Origin: Streptomyces sp. 6-11-2 | Lineage (GTDB): Bacteria > Actinomycetota > Actinomycetes > Streptomycetales > Streptomycetaceae | Length of the DNA stretch: 64,000 nucleotides | Assembly: GCF_006540305.1 (NCBI RefSeq) | Contig: NZ_BJOR01000001.1 | Coordinates: 62,001 to 126,000 of the forward strand | Direction: 5' to 3' | Part shown: piece by piece, positions 32,000 to 41,163 of the stretch | Position numbering within the stretch: the first letter of the stretch is position 1 | Layout of the letters: the number at the start of each line of letters is the position of its first letter | Translations under genes and position numbers: made by a program | The notes under the pieces: model-generated | What the model was told of the DNA's origin: nothing | What the model saw: only the letters and a program-made list of their open reading frames with translations | Databases searched by the model: none

Positions 32000-34218
32000 C
32001 CACCACCCAGGAGACCCGCGGCCGCCGGCGCGCCGCCCGGCCCGCACGGCCCGTCCCCAAAGGGCGGGGCCTGACGGTCCGCACGCCCACCGTGCTCCAG
32101 ATGGAGGCCGTGGAGTGCGGCGCCGCCTCGCTCGCCATGGTCCTCGGCCACTACGGCCGCCATGTCCCGCTGGAGGAGCTGCGCATCGCCTGCGGCGTCT
32201 CCCGGGACGGCTCACGGGCGAGCAACCTGCTGAAGGCGGCCCGCGGTTACGGTCTGACGGCCAAGGGCATGCAGATGGACACCGCCGCCCTCGCCGGGGT
32301 GAAGGCGCCGGCCGTTCTCTTCTGGGAGTTCAACCACTACGTCGTCTACGACGGCATGGGCCGCCGACTCGGCCGGCGTGGGGTGTTCGTCAACGACCCC
32401 GGCAAGGGCCGCCGGTTCGTGCCCATGGAGGACTTCGACACCAGCTACACCGGTGTCGTGCTGGTGATGGAGCCCGGCGAGGACTTCGAGCGGGGCGGCC
32501 GCAAACCCGGAGTGCTGGGCGCCCTCCCGGCCCGGATGCGCGGCACCGCGGGGACGATGCCGGCGGCGGTGCTGGCCAGTCTGCTGCTGGTCGTGGTCGG
32601 CGCGGCGGTGCCCGCGCTCGGCCGGACCTACATCGACACCTACCTGATCGGCGGCCAGACCTCCCTGCTGGGCGTGCTGTTCGCGTCGATGGGCGCATGC
32701 GTGCTGCTCACCGTCGTGCTGACCTGGTTGCAGCAGGCCAACCTGCTGCACGGGCGCGTCATCTCCTCCACGCTCGCCGGCGCCCGCTTCCTGCGGCATC
32801 TGCTGCGGCTGCCGGTCACGTTCTTCGCCCAGCGCAGCCCGGCCGACCTGGTGCAGCGGCTGGCCTCCAACGACCAGGTGGCCGAGACCCTCGCCCGCGA
32901 CCTGGCGGCGGCCGGAGTCGACGCGGTGGTCGTGGTGCTGTACGCGCTGCTGCTCTACACCTACGACCCGCAGCTGACGTTCGTCGGCATCGGCGTGGCC
33001 CTGCTGAACGTCGTGGCGATGCGGGTCGTCGTACGGCTGCGCGCCACCCGGACGGCGAAGCTGCGCGCGGACAACGCCCGGTTGACCAACACCGCCTACA
33101 CCGGGCTCCAGTTGATCGAGACGATGAAGGCGACCGGCGGCGAGGACGGCTACTTCCGCAAGTGGGCCGGGCAGCACGCCGCCACCCTGGAGGAGCAGCA
33201 GCGGCTCGGGGTGCCGACCGCCTGGCTGGGCATGGTCGCACCGGCGCTCGCCACCCTCAACAGCGCGCTGATCCTGTGGATCGGCGGAATGCGGGCCGTC
33301 GAGGGGCACATCTCGGTCGGACTGCTGGTCGCGTTCCAGGCGCTGGTGACCCGGTTCACCGCGCCACTGACCCGGCTCAACGGCGTCGCGGGCCGCATCC
33401 AGGACTTCGCGGCGGACGTGGCCCGGCTCAAGGACGTCGAGAACTTCCAGGCCGACCCCCTGTACACCCGCCCCGGCGGCGGGGACTCCACCCGGCGGCT
33501 GCGCGGGCACGTGGAGCTGGAGAACATCACCTTCGGCTACAGCCCGCTGGACAAGCCGCTGCTGACCGGCTTCGACCTGACCGTCGGACCCGGCCGGCAG
33601 GTGGCGCTCGTCGGCGGCTCGGGCAGCGGCAAGTCGACGGTCTCCCGCCTGATCTCGGGCCTGTACACGCCCTGGGACGGAGTGATCCGCATCGACGGGC
33701 AGCGCCTGGAGGACATCCCGCGCGGGGCGCTGGCGGCCTCCGTGTCCTTCGTCGACCAGGACGTGTTCCTCTTCGAGGGCACGGTCCGCGACAACGTGGC
33801 CCTGTGGGACCCGTCGATCCCGGACGACGCCGTGGTGGAGGCGTTGCGCGACGCGGCCCTGTACGAGGTCGTGACGCGCCGCCCCGGCGGCATCCACAGC
33901 GGGGTCGAGCAGGACGGCCGCAACTTCTCCGGCGGGCAGCGCCAACGCCTGGAGATCGCCCGCGCGTTGGTGCGCCGGCCCAGCATCCTCGTGCTCGACG
34001 AGGTGACCAGCGCCCTGGACGCCGAGACCGAGCGGGTCGTGATGGACAACCTGCGGCGGCGCGGCTGCGCCTGCGTGGTGATCGCGCACCGGCTGTCCAC
34101 CGTGCGCGACAGCGACGAGATCGTCGTGCTCCAGCACGGCACGGTCGTCGAACGCGGGCGGCACGAGGAACTGGTCGCGCACGGCGGCGCGTACGCGGCG
34201 CTGGTCAGGGAGCGGTGA
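31996..34218 (+). CDS. NHLM-type ABC transporter with C39 leader peptidase
   Basis: 740 aa. Residues ~30-160 form a C39 cysteine peptidase: LQMEAVECGAASLAMVLGHY (Cys), FNHYVVYDG (His) and VNDPGKGRRF (Asp). Six membrane segments follow (~175-460), then an ATPase with Walker A GGSGSGKST, signature FSGGQRQRLEIARAL and Walker B ILVLDEVTSALD, ending with the H-loop IAHRLSTV. It cleaves the double-glycine leader and exports the core using ATP. The complete catalytic triad and ATPase motifs indicate a working enzyme. One base separates its stop from the second transporter gene. Confidence 0.93.
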   Translation: MTTTQETRGRRRAARPARPVPKGRGLTVRTPTVLQMEAVECGAASLAMVLGHYGRHVPLEELRIACGVSRDGSRASNLLKAARGYGLTAKGMQMDTAALAGVKAPAVLFWEFNHYVVYDGMGRRLGRRGVFVNDPGKGRRFVPMEDFDTSYTGVVLVMEPGEDFERGGRKPGVLGALPARMRGTAGTMPAAVLASLLLVVVGAAVPALGRTYIDTYLIGGQTSLLGVLFASMGACVLLTVVLTWLQQANLLHGRVISSTLAGARFLRHLLRLPVTFFAQRSPADLVQRLASNDQVAETLARDLAAAGVDAVVVVLYALLLYTYDPQLTFVGIGVALLNVVAMRVVVRLRATRTAKLRADNARLTNTAYTGLQLIETMKATGGEDGYFRKWAGQHAATLEEQQRLGVPTAWLGMVAPALATLNSALILWIGGMRAVEGHISVGLLVAFQALVTRFTAPLTRLNGVAGRIQDFAADVARLKDVENFQADPLYTRPGGGDSTRRLRGHVELENITFGYSPLDKPLLTGFDLTVGPGRQVALVGGSGSGKSTVSRLISGLYTPWDGVIRIDGQRLEDIPRGALAASVSFVDQDVFLFEGTVRDNVALWDPSIPDDAVVEALRDAALYEVVTRRPGGIHSGVEQDGRNFSGGQRQRLEIARALVRRPSILVLDEVTSALDAETERVVMDNLRRRGCACVVIAHRLSTVRDSDEIVVLQHGTVVERGRHEELVAHGGAYAALVRER

Positions 34219-34219
34219 G

Positions 34220-37036
34220 ATGACGACAGCGGGCGAACCGGACCTGGTACTGGGCGCGCTCGGCTCCCTGGGTACGCCGATCGACTGCTCGGGCTTCAAC
34301 CGGCTCGACCTGGCGGGCCCTCAGGAGCTGTGGCTGATCGCGGCGGGCGCGGTGGACCTGTTCGCGGTCGACGCGGCGGAGCAGGGGCACTGGCACCACC
34401 TGGGGCGGCTGGAGGCGGGCTCGCTGCTCCTCGGTCCCGTCGCGGGCCCGCGGCACACCCTGGTCGCACGCCCGCTGCGGGACTGCGTGGTGGGCCGCAT
34501 CGGGCTGCGCGAGCTGTACCAGCCGGCCGGCACCCAGACCTGGTCGTACGACGAGTACGGCAACCCCCAGTACGTTCCGCCGCAGACCAGCCCGCTGGAG
34601 TACGCCCTCGCGCTCGGAGTCGGCCGCGGCCTGTCCGTGCTCTTCCAGGCGCCCATGGCCGAGGAGCGGGCGGCGGCGCCCACGGACGACGACGTGTTCT
34701 GGATGCAGGTCCCGCCGGGCAGCGTGCAGTACGGGTCGCTGTACGGCGCCCAGGCCGCGGCCGATCTGCTGATGGACCCCGCCCTGTGGCAGAGCATGGT
34801 CGATCAGCAGTACCGGCTGCTGACCGCCCTGGACCGCTGGATCGAACAGCTGGAGCGCACTCACGAGACCCGGACGGCGGCCGGTATCAAGGCCGGTGAG
34901 GCGGTGCGCGCCCAGGCCGACCGGACGCTGCTGGCGTCCATCGGCCGGTCCTCGGCGGGGCGGCCCACGGCCGCCGACGCCGACGCCGGTTACGCGGCCT
35001 GCGAACTGGTCGCCCGGGCCGCCGGGATCACGCTGGCCGCACCGCCCCAGGCCGGCACCGAGAGCGACCGGCTGGACCCGGTGGAGCGGGTCGCCCTGGC
35101 CTCCCGGGTGCGCACCAGGGCCGTACGCCTCCAGGGCCGCTGGTGGCGGGAGAACATCGGCCCGCTGGTGGGCCACCGGGCGTTGTCCGGGGCGCCGGTC
35201 GCGCTGCTGTGGCGGCGCGGCGGATACGTCGCCGTGCACCCGGCCACCGGGCGGGAGAACCCGGTGGAGAGGGCGAACGCGGAGGAGTTCGAGCCGCGCG
35301 CGGTGATGTTCTACCGGCCGCTGCCCGACCGCCGGATCGGCCCGCTCGGGCTGCTGCGGTTCAGTCTGCGCGGTACCGGCGGTGATCTGCTGAGCCTGCT
35401 GTCCGCCGGGTTGGTGACGGTCGCCCTCGGGGCGCTGGTGCCCATCGCGACCGGCAAGGTGCTCGGCCAGTACGTGCCCAGGGCCGAGCAGGGCCTGATC
35501 GTGCAGGTGTGTCTGGCCGTGATCATCAGCAGTGTGGTGGCGGCGGCCTTCACGCTGCTGCAGAACCTGACCGTGCTGCGGCTGGAGGGGCGTATCGAGG
35601 CCACCCTCCAGTCGGCCGTGTGGGACCGGCTGCTGCGGCTGCCGACGAAGTTCTTCACCGAGCGGTCCACCGGCGAACTGGCGAGCGCGGCCATGGGGGT
35701 CAGCGCGATCCGCCGGCTGCTGGCGGGGGTCGGCCCGGTGGTCGTCCAGTCGGTGACCGTGGGCGCGATGAACCTTGCGCTGCTGTTCTGGTACAGCGCC
35801 TCCATGGCGCTGGCGGCGCTCGGCATGCTCGTGGTGATCGGTGCCGTGTTCCTCGGGCTCGGGCTGTGGCAGGCGCGGTGGCAGCGGCGTCTTGTGGTGC
35901 TCACCAACAAGCTGAACAACCGGGCCTTCCAGACGCTGCGCGGACTGCCGAAGCTGCGGGTGGCGGCGGCCGAGAACTACGCGTACGCCGCCTGGGCGTC
36001 CCAGTTCGCGCACAGCCGTGAACTTCAGCAGAAGGTGGGCCGGATCAAGAACCTCACCACAGTGCTGGGCGCGGTGTACCTGCCGGTGTGCACGCTGCTG
36101 ATGTTCATGCTGCTGGCGGGCCCGGCGCGCGGCTCGATGTCGGCGGCGGCCTTCCTGGCCTTCAACACCTCGGTGACGATGCTGCTGACCTCGGTCACCC
36201 AGCTGACCGGCGCCTTCGTCTCGGCGGTGGCCGCGCTGCCGCTGCTGGAGGAGATCAGGCCGGTGCTGGACGCCACGCCGGAGGTGCGCACGGCCAGTAC
36301 CCGGCCGGGGCCGCTGTCCGGGGCGATCGAGGCGCGGCGGCTGTCGTTCCGCTACACCGACGACGGGCCGCTGGTCCTCGACGACGTGTCCTTCGCGGTG
36401 CGGCCGGGCGAGTTCGTGGCGGTCGTCGGACCCAGCGGCTGCGGAAAGTCGACGCTGCTGAGGCTGCTGATCGGGTTCGACCGGCCGCTGTCCGGCAGCG
36501 TGCTGTACGACGGTCAGGACCTGGCGGCCCTGGACCAGTCGGCCGTGCGCCGGCAGTGCGGTGTCGTGCTCCAGCACGCGCAGCCGTTCACCGGATCGAT
36601 CCTGGACGTCATCCGCGGCACGGAGCCGTGCACGGCCGAGGAGGCGATGGCGGCGGCCGAACTGGCGGGGCTGGCGCGGGACATCGAGCGGATGCCGATG
36701 GGCCTGCACACGCTCGTCTCGGGAAGCGGGGCGGTCTCCGGCGGCCAGCGGCAGCGGCTGATGATCGCCCAGGCCCTGGTGCGCCGGCCGCGGATCCTCT
36801 TCTTCGACGAGGCGACCAGCGCGCTGGACAACGACACGCAGCGCACGGTGATCGAGAGCACCCGCAAGCTGAACGCCACCCGCGTCGTCATCGCGCACCG
36901 GCTGTCGACGGTGCTGGACGCCGACCGGGTCGTCGTGATGGAGGACGGCAAGGTCATCCAGCAGGGGCCGCCCGCCGAACTGCTCGCGGACACGGGCGGG
37001 CGGCTGCACGAACTGGTGCGGCGGCAGATGGCGTGA
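34220..37036 (+). CDS. Second NHLM-type ABC transporter (permease/ATPase, large N-terminal domain)
   Basis: 938 aa. The first ~370 residues are a soluble domain characteristic of the second NHLM transporter, beginning with a cupin/cyclic-nucleotide-like fold (ELWLIAAGAVDLFAVDAAEQ, GSLLLGPVAG). A six-helix permease (~380-660) and an ATPase follow (Walker A VVGPSGCGKST, signature VSGGQRQRLMIAQAL, Walker B RILFFDEATSALDN). It lacks a peptidase. NHLM clusters usually encode both transporters, which probably pair. Last gene of the export operon. Confidence 0.92.
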   Translation: MTTAGEPDLVLGALGSLGTPIDCSGFNRLDLAGPQELWLIAAGAVDLFAVDAAEQGHWHHLGRLEAGSLLLGPVAGPRHTLVARPLRDCVVGRIGLRELYQPAGTQTWSYDEYGNPQYVPPQTSPLEYALALGVGRGLSVLFQAPMAEERAAAPTDDDVFWMQVPPGSVQYGSLYGAQAAADLLMDPALWQSMVDQQYRLLTALDRWIEQLERTHETRTAAGIKAGEAVRAQADRTLLASIGRSSAGRPTAADADAGYAACELVARAAGITLAAPPQAGTESDRLDPVERVALASRVRTRAVRLQGRWWRENIGPLVGHRALSGAPVALLWRRGGYVAVHPATGRENPVERANAEEFEPRAVMFYRPLPDRRIGPLGLLRFSLRGTGGDLLSLLSAGLVTVALGALVPIATGKVLGQYVPRAEQGLIVQVCLAVIISSVVAAAFTLLQNLTVLRLEGRIEATLQSAVWDRLLRLPTKFFTERSTGELASAAMGVSAIRRLLAGVGPVVVQSVTVGAMNLALLFWYSASMALAALGMLVVIGAVFLGLGLWQARWQRRLVVLTNKLNNRAFQTLRGLPKLRVAAAENYAYAAWASQFAHSRELQQKVGRIKNLTTVLGAVYLPVCTLLMFMLLAGPARGSMSAAAFLAFNTSVTMLLTSVTQLTGAFVSAVAALPLLEEIRPVLDATPEVRTASTRPGPLSGAIEARRLSFRYTDDGPLVLDDVSFAVRPGEFVAVVGPSGCGKSTLLRLLIGFDRPLSGSVLYDGQDLAALDQSAVRRQCGVVLQHAQPFTGSILDVIRGTEPCTAEEAMAAAELAGLARDIERMPMGLHTLVSGSGAVSGGQRQRLMIAQALVRRPRILFFDEATSALDNDTQRTVIESTRKLNATRVVIAHRLSTVLDADRVVVMEDGKVIQQGPPAELLADTGGRLHELVRRQMA

Positions 37037-37073
37037 GGGCCGGTCCTGACGGTTGGTTTCTGGACCGGGCCGT

Positions 37074-37610
37074 TCAGTCTTGGCCCGGGATGGGGGCTCC
37101 GGAGGGGACTCCGGCGGCGACGTACGCCTCGTAGAAGCCCTTCCACGGGGCGTGGACCCCGGCGTGCGGTCCCTCGAAGCGTTCGCCGCGCGCCAGGGCG
37201 TCCAGGGCGGCCAGGCAGACCTCCCAGCCGGCGCCGTTGCGGGCGGCGGTGTCCTCGGCGGCGAGGACGTCGGTGAGGGTGAAGCGGGTGTGTCCGTCGT
37301 CGGGTTCGTCGAGTTCCTCGAGGTCGAAGTGGAGTTCGCCGCCGCCCCACGCGAAGGACAGGTGCCGGGGCGGGTCGACGGCGAGCACGATGCCGGTGAA
37401 CTCCTCCGCGCCCGTCTCCCCACGGAAGGCGATGGTGCCGCCGGGCCGCAGGTCCATCTCGGCGCGGAACGGGAACCACCGCGCGAGTTCGTCGGGGTCG
37501 GTCACGACATGCCAGACGCGGTCCACGGGGTGGCCGTAAGTGCGGGTGAAGCGGAGGGCGGGGCGGCCGTCGCCGAGCCGCAGAAAGGTGCCGGTGAGAT
37601 CGACGGGCAT
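37074..37610 (-). CDS. SRPBCC (AHSA1/START-like) protein
   Basis: 178 aa. The fold is recognised from RFTRTYGHPVDRVWHVVTDP, ELARWFPFRAEMDLRPGGTI, then ARHLSFAW-like PRHLSFAWGGGELHFDLEEL, RFTLTDVL and a C-terminal helix GWEVCLAALDALARGE. AHSA1-type SRPBCC proteins bind small hydrophobic ligands; no reaction can be assigned. ATG 37610 is at the point where similarity begins. It is convergent with the NHLM operon and probably unrelated to it. Confidence 0.88.
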   Translation of the reverse strand: MPVDLTGTFLRLGDGRPALRFTRTYGHPVDRVWHVVTDPDELARWFPFRAEMDLRPGGTIAFRGETGAEEFTGIVLAVDPPRHLSFAWGGGELHFDLEELDEPDDGHTRFTLTDVLAAEDTAARNGAGWEVCLAALDALARGERFEGPHAGVHAPWKGFYEAYVAAGVPSGAPIPGQD

Positions 37611-37778
37611 GGGGATCAGTCCTTCGTCCGCTCGCAGGGGTCGGGCGTCGACGGAATGTACCGGCCCGGGCCCGTGCGAAACACGTGGAACCGCCGGGCC
37701 GGGCGCGACGGCCTTCACTCGCAGGCACTCGGCCCCGGGTACGCTCCGGCCGACGCCAGGGGCGCTCCGCCGATGCCA

Positions 37779-37818
37779 GGGACCGGCGGGCGGCCCCACT
37801 CCGCCCGCCGGTCCCTTT
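37779..37818. terminator. Strong hairpin between the SSI gene and the SRPBCC gene
   Basis: A perfect 15-bp stem GGGACCGGCGGGCGG (37779-37793) / 37801-37815 with a 7-base loop and TTT on the + strand. It lies ~90 bp beyond the SSI stop. The remainder of 37611-37907 shows no gene. Confidence 0.75.
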
Positions 37819-37907
37819 GTGCGGAATCGCCCGGTCCCCGCGGCAGGGCCCGCACTCCCCAGTCACGGGACCCTTCAGGTGCGTGCGAGGAACGCGCGAT
37901 CCCGGTC

Positions 37908-38342
37908 TCAGAACGCGAAGACGCTCGTCATTGAAGCGTTCTTCACGCACTCGTTGGCATAGGTGCGCTCGTAGGAGACGCGCCTGCCCTGCCAGACGCC
38001 CTGGGCCGTGACCACCACGGGGTTGTACTCCCTGGTGCACGCCACCCGGTCGTCCGCCGTCAGCGCGGCGAAGTCACCGTTCGCGCCGCGCAGTTCCGCG
38101 CACGCCTCGGTCGCGGCCGGGTGGGTGCCGAAGGACGTCGGCGCGCAGCTCAGGGTCACGGCGCGCTCCGGCGCGGCGTTCGCCGCGCCGACGCCGTGCC
38201 CCACGGTGAGTACCAGGGCCGAGGGGGCGTAGAGGCCGGCGGCGGCCGGTGCTGGGCCGGCGAGGGCCGGCGCCGTGAGGGGCCCGCAGACGGCGGTGGC
38301 CGTCAGGCCGAGGGTCACTGCCCAGCGCGCGGTGTTCCGCAT
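37908..38342 (-). CDS. Streptomyces subtilisin inhibitor (SSI, family I16), predicted trypsin-type
   Basis: A 144-aa secreted protease inhibitor with a signal peptide ([20 protein letters not shown], cut near ALA). The SSI hallmarks are present: [14 protein letters not shown] at the mature N-terminus, four Cys in the two canonical disulfide positions, and [18 protein letters not shown] then SVFAF at the end. In classical SSI the reactive loop is Cys-Pro-Met-Val with P1 Met. Here it reads ACTREYNPV, putting Arg at P1, which favours trypsin-like proteases over subtilisins. It may control secreted proteases, including the S1 protease of this window. Confidence 0.92.
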   Translation of the reverse strand: MRNTARWAVTLGLTATAVCGPLTAPALAGPAPAAAGLYAPSALVLTVGHGVGAANAAPERAVTLSCAPTSFGTHPAATEACAELRGANGDFAALTADDRVACTREYNPVVVTAQGVWQGRRVSYERTYANECVKNASMTSVFAF

Positions 38343-38639
38343 CGTGTGCTTCCTTCCGCTGGAAGTCGTCGGGTGCCGGCCCCGGCTCGGTCGGTGCCGG
38401 AGCGGCGTGCGGGAGTCTGCCGAGTCCGGGGCGGAAACTCACGTCGAACCCGCGGGTTTCGGTAACCTTGCGTATTGAATCAGTGGCGCGAAGTCACGGA
38501 ACGCCGCGGCGGCAGCCCTTTGTCCATGGGCCCGGCGATCATCGGATCCGGCCGGATGGCCTGTTTCCCCGCGCTCGTCAATCGTCCTGAAACACTCCCG
38601 TTCCGCTCTCGGCGGACTTGTCCGCGACCCCTTGTGTTC
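38343..38639. promoter_or_regulatory. Divergent spacer between the SSI gene and the RHH-like gene
   Basis: About 300 bp with no convincing gene. GGAAGGAAGCACACG immediately before the SSI ATG is its RBS. Lower-GC text GGTAACCTTGCGTATTGAATC near 38460-38480 is a candidate promoter. Confidence 0.35.
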
Positions 38640-39263
38640 ATGTACGAGCTGCGTAATGGTCATTACATGATTACGACAGAGCAGCGAGAGAAAGTGCGCG
38701 GCTGGTTCGCCGGCCGTCTGCCGGACGATCTGTTCGAGAAACTGGTCGAAGTGGCGGTGGACCGCGAGGAGATCACCGTCATCGGCCGGATTCCCGCGCC
38801 CCGGCTCGCCGGGGACGCCGGGCCCGCGGAGCGGGAGGCGGCCGTCGAGGGCCGGGTGGGGGAGTTCCGGGAGCGCACCCGGGAGGACCGGATGGCGGTG
38901 GCCCGCGAGGCCGAGCACCGGTTCGGCCGGAAGGTGTCCTGGGGCGTGGAGTGCGCCGGGCGGCGCGCGCTGTTCACGCATGTCGCCGCGCCCGTCATGA
39001 CCCGGCTGCGCCAGCCCGAGCGCCAGGTCCTCGACACCCTGATCGCGGGTGGCGTCGCCCGCAGCCGCAGCGACGCCCTCGCCTGGTGCGTGCGCCTGGT
39101 CCAGCGGCACACCGACGACTGGCTCGGGGAACTGCGCGCGTCGCTGGAACACGTACAGCGGGTCCGGGCCCAGGGACCCGATGCCCGGCCGGAGGACGCC
39201 CACGACGAGGAGGCTCACGACGAGGACACCCGCGGCCGGGGCACCCGCGACGGGGAGGGGTGA
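38640..39263 (+). CDS. Conserved hypothetical protein with a ribbon-helix-helix-like segment
   Basis: 207 aa from ATG 38640, or 198 from ATG 38667. The N-terminal half (TTEQREKVRGWFAGRLPDDL, VDREEITVIGRIPAP, REDRMAVAREAEHRFGRKV) is charged and helical. The segment RQVLDTLIAGGVARSRSDAL followed by AWCVRLVQRHTDDW resembles the helix pair of RHH proteins ('aGvarSrSdAlawcvr'). The last ~35 residues are an acidic Asp/Glu/His tail. A GTAATG-GT-CATTAC dyad at 38652-38665 sits right before the second ATG and would be inside the gene if the first start is used, so 38667 may be the real start. Confidence 0.6.
   Translation: MYELRNGHYMITTEQREKVRGWFAGRLPDDLFEKLVEVAVDREEITVIGRIPAPRLAGDAGPAEREAAVEGRVGEFRERTREDRMAVAREAEHRFGRKVSWGVECAGRRALFTHVAAPVMTRLRQPERQVLDTLIAGGVARSRSDALAWCVRLVQRHTDDWLGELRASLEHVQRVRAQGPDARPEDAHDEEAHDEDTRGRGTRDGEG
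38652..38665. promoter_or_regulatory. 14-bp palindrome GTAATGGTCATTAC
   Basis: A 6-bp perfect dyad with a 2-base centre directly upstream of ATG 38667, AT-rich in a GC-rich context. It could be an autoregulatory operator of the RHH-like protein. Confidence 0.35.
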
Positions 39264-39461
39264 ACGAAGGGTGGAGGATTCATCCACCGGTGCCGTGAAA
39301 GATGGACGAACCGTCCTCTGGTGCGGCTCACGCGCGGCGCCTTAGCGTCAGCGGACCCCCGAGGACGGTGCCCTTTCCCCGCCGCACACCCCGCGCCGGC
39401 GAGCGCCCGTCCACCCGCCGCGCCACCACGCGCTCCACCGCCGTCCTCCGATGGAGCTCCC

Positions 39462-41066
39462 ATGTCCCCGCAGCAGTCACCGCAGGCCCAGCCGCCCGCC
39501 CCCTCCCCCGCCACGCCGTCCCTCACCGAGGTCGAGAGCCACGGCATCGAGCGCATCCCCGACGCCGACCGCTCCGCCAGGCCCCTGGACCTGTTCCGCA
39601 TCGCCTTCGGCGGCGCGAACACCTTCTCCACCTGTGTACTGGGCGCCTTCCCGATCCTGTTCGGCCTCTCCTTCTGGCAGGGCCTGGCGGCCACCGTCCT
39701 CGGGGTCGTCGCGGGAGCGCTGATCCTGTGCCCGATGGCGGTGTTCGGCCCCGTCAACGGCACCAACAACGCGGTCTCGTCCTCGGCGCACCTGGGTGTC
39801 CACGGCCGCGTGGTCGGCTCGTTCCTGTCGCTGCTGACCGCCACCGCGTTCTTCTCCATCTCGGTGTGGAGCTCCGGCGACGCGCTGGTCGGCGGCGCGC
39901 ACCGGCTCTTCGGCCTGCCGCGCGGCACCGCCTCGTACGCCGTCGCCTACGCGCTGTTCGCCGCGCTGGTCCTCGTGGTCTGCGTGTACGGCTTCCGCTT
40001 CATGCTGTTCGTCAACAAGATCGCGGTGACCTCCGCGAGCGTGCTGTTCCTGCTCGGCGCGGTCGCGTTCGCCGGGGACTTCGACCCGGGGTACGCCGGG
40101 GTGTTCACCGCCTCGGCGGACGCGGCCACGCGGTCGATGTTCTGGCCGTCGTTCATCGGCGCGGCCCTGATCGTGCTGTCCAACCCGGTCTCCTTCGGCG
40201 CGTTCCTCGGCGACTGGTCGCGCTACATCCCGGCCGACGCCCCGCGCCGCCGGGTGGTCGGCGCCGCGTTCCTGGCGCAGATCGCCACCCTGCTGCCGTT
40301 CGTCTTCGGCCTGGCGGCGGCGAGCATCATCGCCACCAAGGCCCCCGCGTACGTGGACCCCGCCGCTCCGGACTTCGTCGGCGGGCTGCTCGCGATCTCG
40401 CCGAGCTGGTTCTTCCTGCCGGTGTGCCTGCTCGCGCTGATCGGCGGCATGTCGACCGGCACGACCTCCCTGTACGGCACCGGTCTGGACTTCGCCTCGG
40501 TGGTTCCGTGGCTGTCCCGGGTGCGGGCGACCGTGCTGGTCGGACTGCTGGCCTTCGCGTTCATCTTCATCGGACGGTTCGCGCTGAACCTGGTGCAGTC
40601 GATCTCGACGTTCGCCACGATGATCGTTACCTGCACCACGCCATGGATGGTCGTGATGATGCTCGGCTTCTACACCCGCCGCGGCTGGTACGACCCGGAC
40701 GCTCTCCAGGTCTTCAACCGCCGTCAGCGCGGCGGCCGGTACTGGTTCACGCACGGCTGGAACTGGCGCGGCCTGACCGCCTGGTGGGTGTCGGCGCTCA
40801 TCGGGGTGCTGTTCACCAACATCCCGGGGCAGTTCGTCGGCCCCCTGGGCGACGTGGCGAACGGCGTCGACATCAGCCTGCCGCTGTCGCTGGCGTCGGC
40901 CGCGGTGCTGTTCCTGGCGCTGCTGTGGCTGTTCCCCGAGCCCCGGGCGGTCTACGGTCCCGAGGGTCCGCGGCTGGCCCGTGCCGTCGACGTCCCGGTG
41001 CCGCCGGTCACCGGACCGGGCGCGCAGGACGGCGCCGTGGTGCCGGTGCCCGCCGAGGCCGGCTGA
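39462..41066 (+). CDS. NCS1-family nucleobase/vitamin permease (purine-cytosine permease type)
   Basis: 534 aa with ~12 membrane helices. Family landmarks: ESHGIERIPDADRSARPLDL before helix 1, FGGANTFSTCVLGAFPILFG, VFGPVNGTNNAVSSSAHLGV (substrate-site loop), FGAFLGDWSRYIP and WMVVMMLGFYTRRGWYD. NCS1 carriers import cytosine, purines, allantoin, hydantoins or thiamin with Na+ or H+; the substrate is not defined here. The ATG follows a GGAG. The C-terminal tail is Pro/Val-rich. Monocistronic as far as seen. Confidence 0.9.
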   Translation: MSPQQSPQAQPPAPSPATPSLTEVESHGIERIPDADRSARPLDLFRIAFGGANTFSTCVLGAFPILFGLSFWQGLAATVLGVVAGALILCPMAVFGPVNGTNNAVSSSAHLGVHGRVVGSFLSLLTATAFFSISVWSSGDALVGGAHRLFGLPRGTASYAVAYALFAALVLVVCVYGFRFMLFVNKIAVTSASVLFLLGAVAFAGDFDPGYAGVFTASADAATRSMFWPSFIGAALIVLSNPVSFGAFLGDWSRYIPADAPRRRVVGAAFLAQIATLLPFVFGLAAASIIATKAPAYVDPAAPDFVGGLLAISPSWFFLPVCLLALIGGMSTGTTSLYGTGLDFASVVPWLSRVRATVLVGLLAFAFIFIGRFALNLVQSISTFATMIVTCTTPWMVVMMLGFYTRRGWYDPDALQVFNRRQRGGRYWFTHGWNWRGLTAWWVSALIGVLFTNIPGQFVGPLGDVANGVDISLPLSLASAAVLFLALLWLFPEPRAVYGPEGPRLARAVDVPVPPVTGPGAQDGAVVPVPAEAG

Positions 41067-41163
41067 CCGGTCCGCGAGGCGGCCCGCCAGCGCGGGCGGC
41101 CGCGCGAGTCGGCGGTGCGCGAATCGCGGAGCGTTGTCACACCCGCCCGGTACGTTGGCCGGC

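Noticed and set aside
28976..32215. Minus-strand frame extending the S1 protease N-terminally by >600 residues
   Set aside because: The extension is antisense to the HlyD/ABC transporter genes; the signal peptide and an AGGAGG place the start at 30286.
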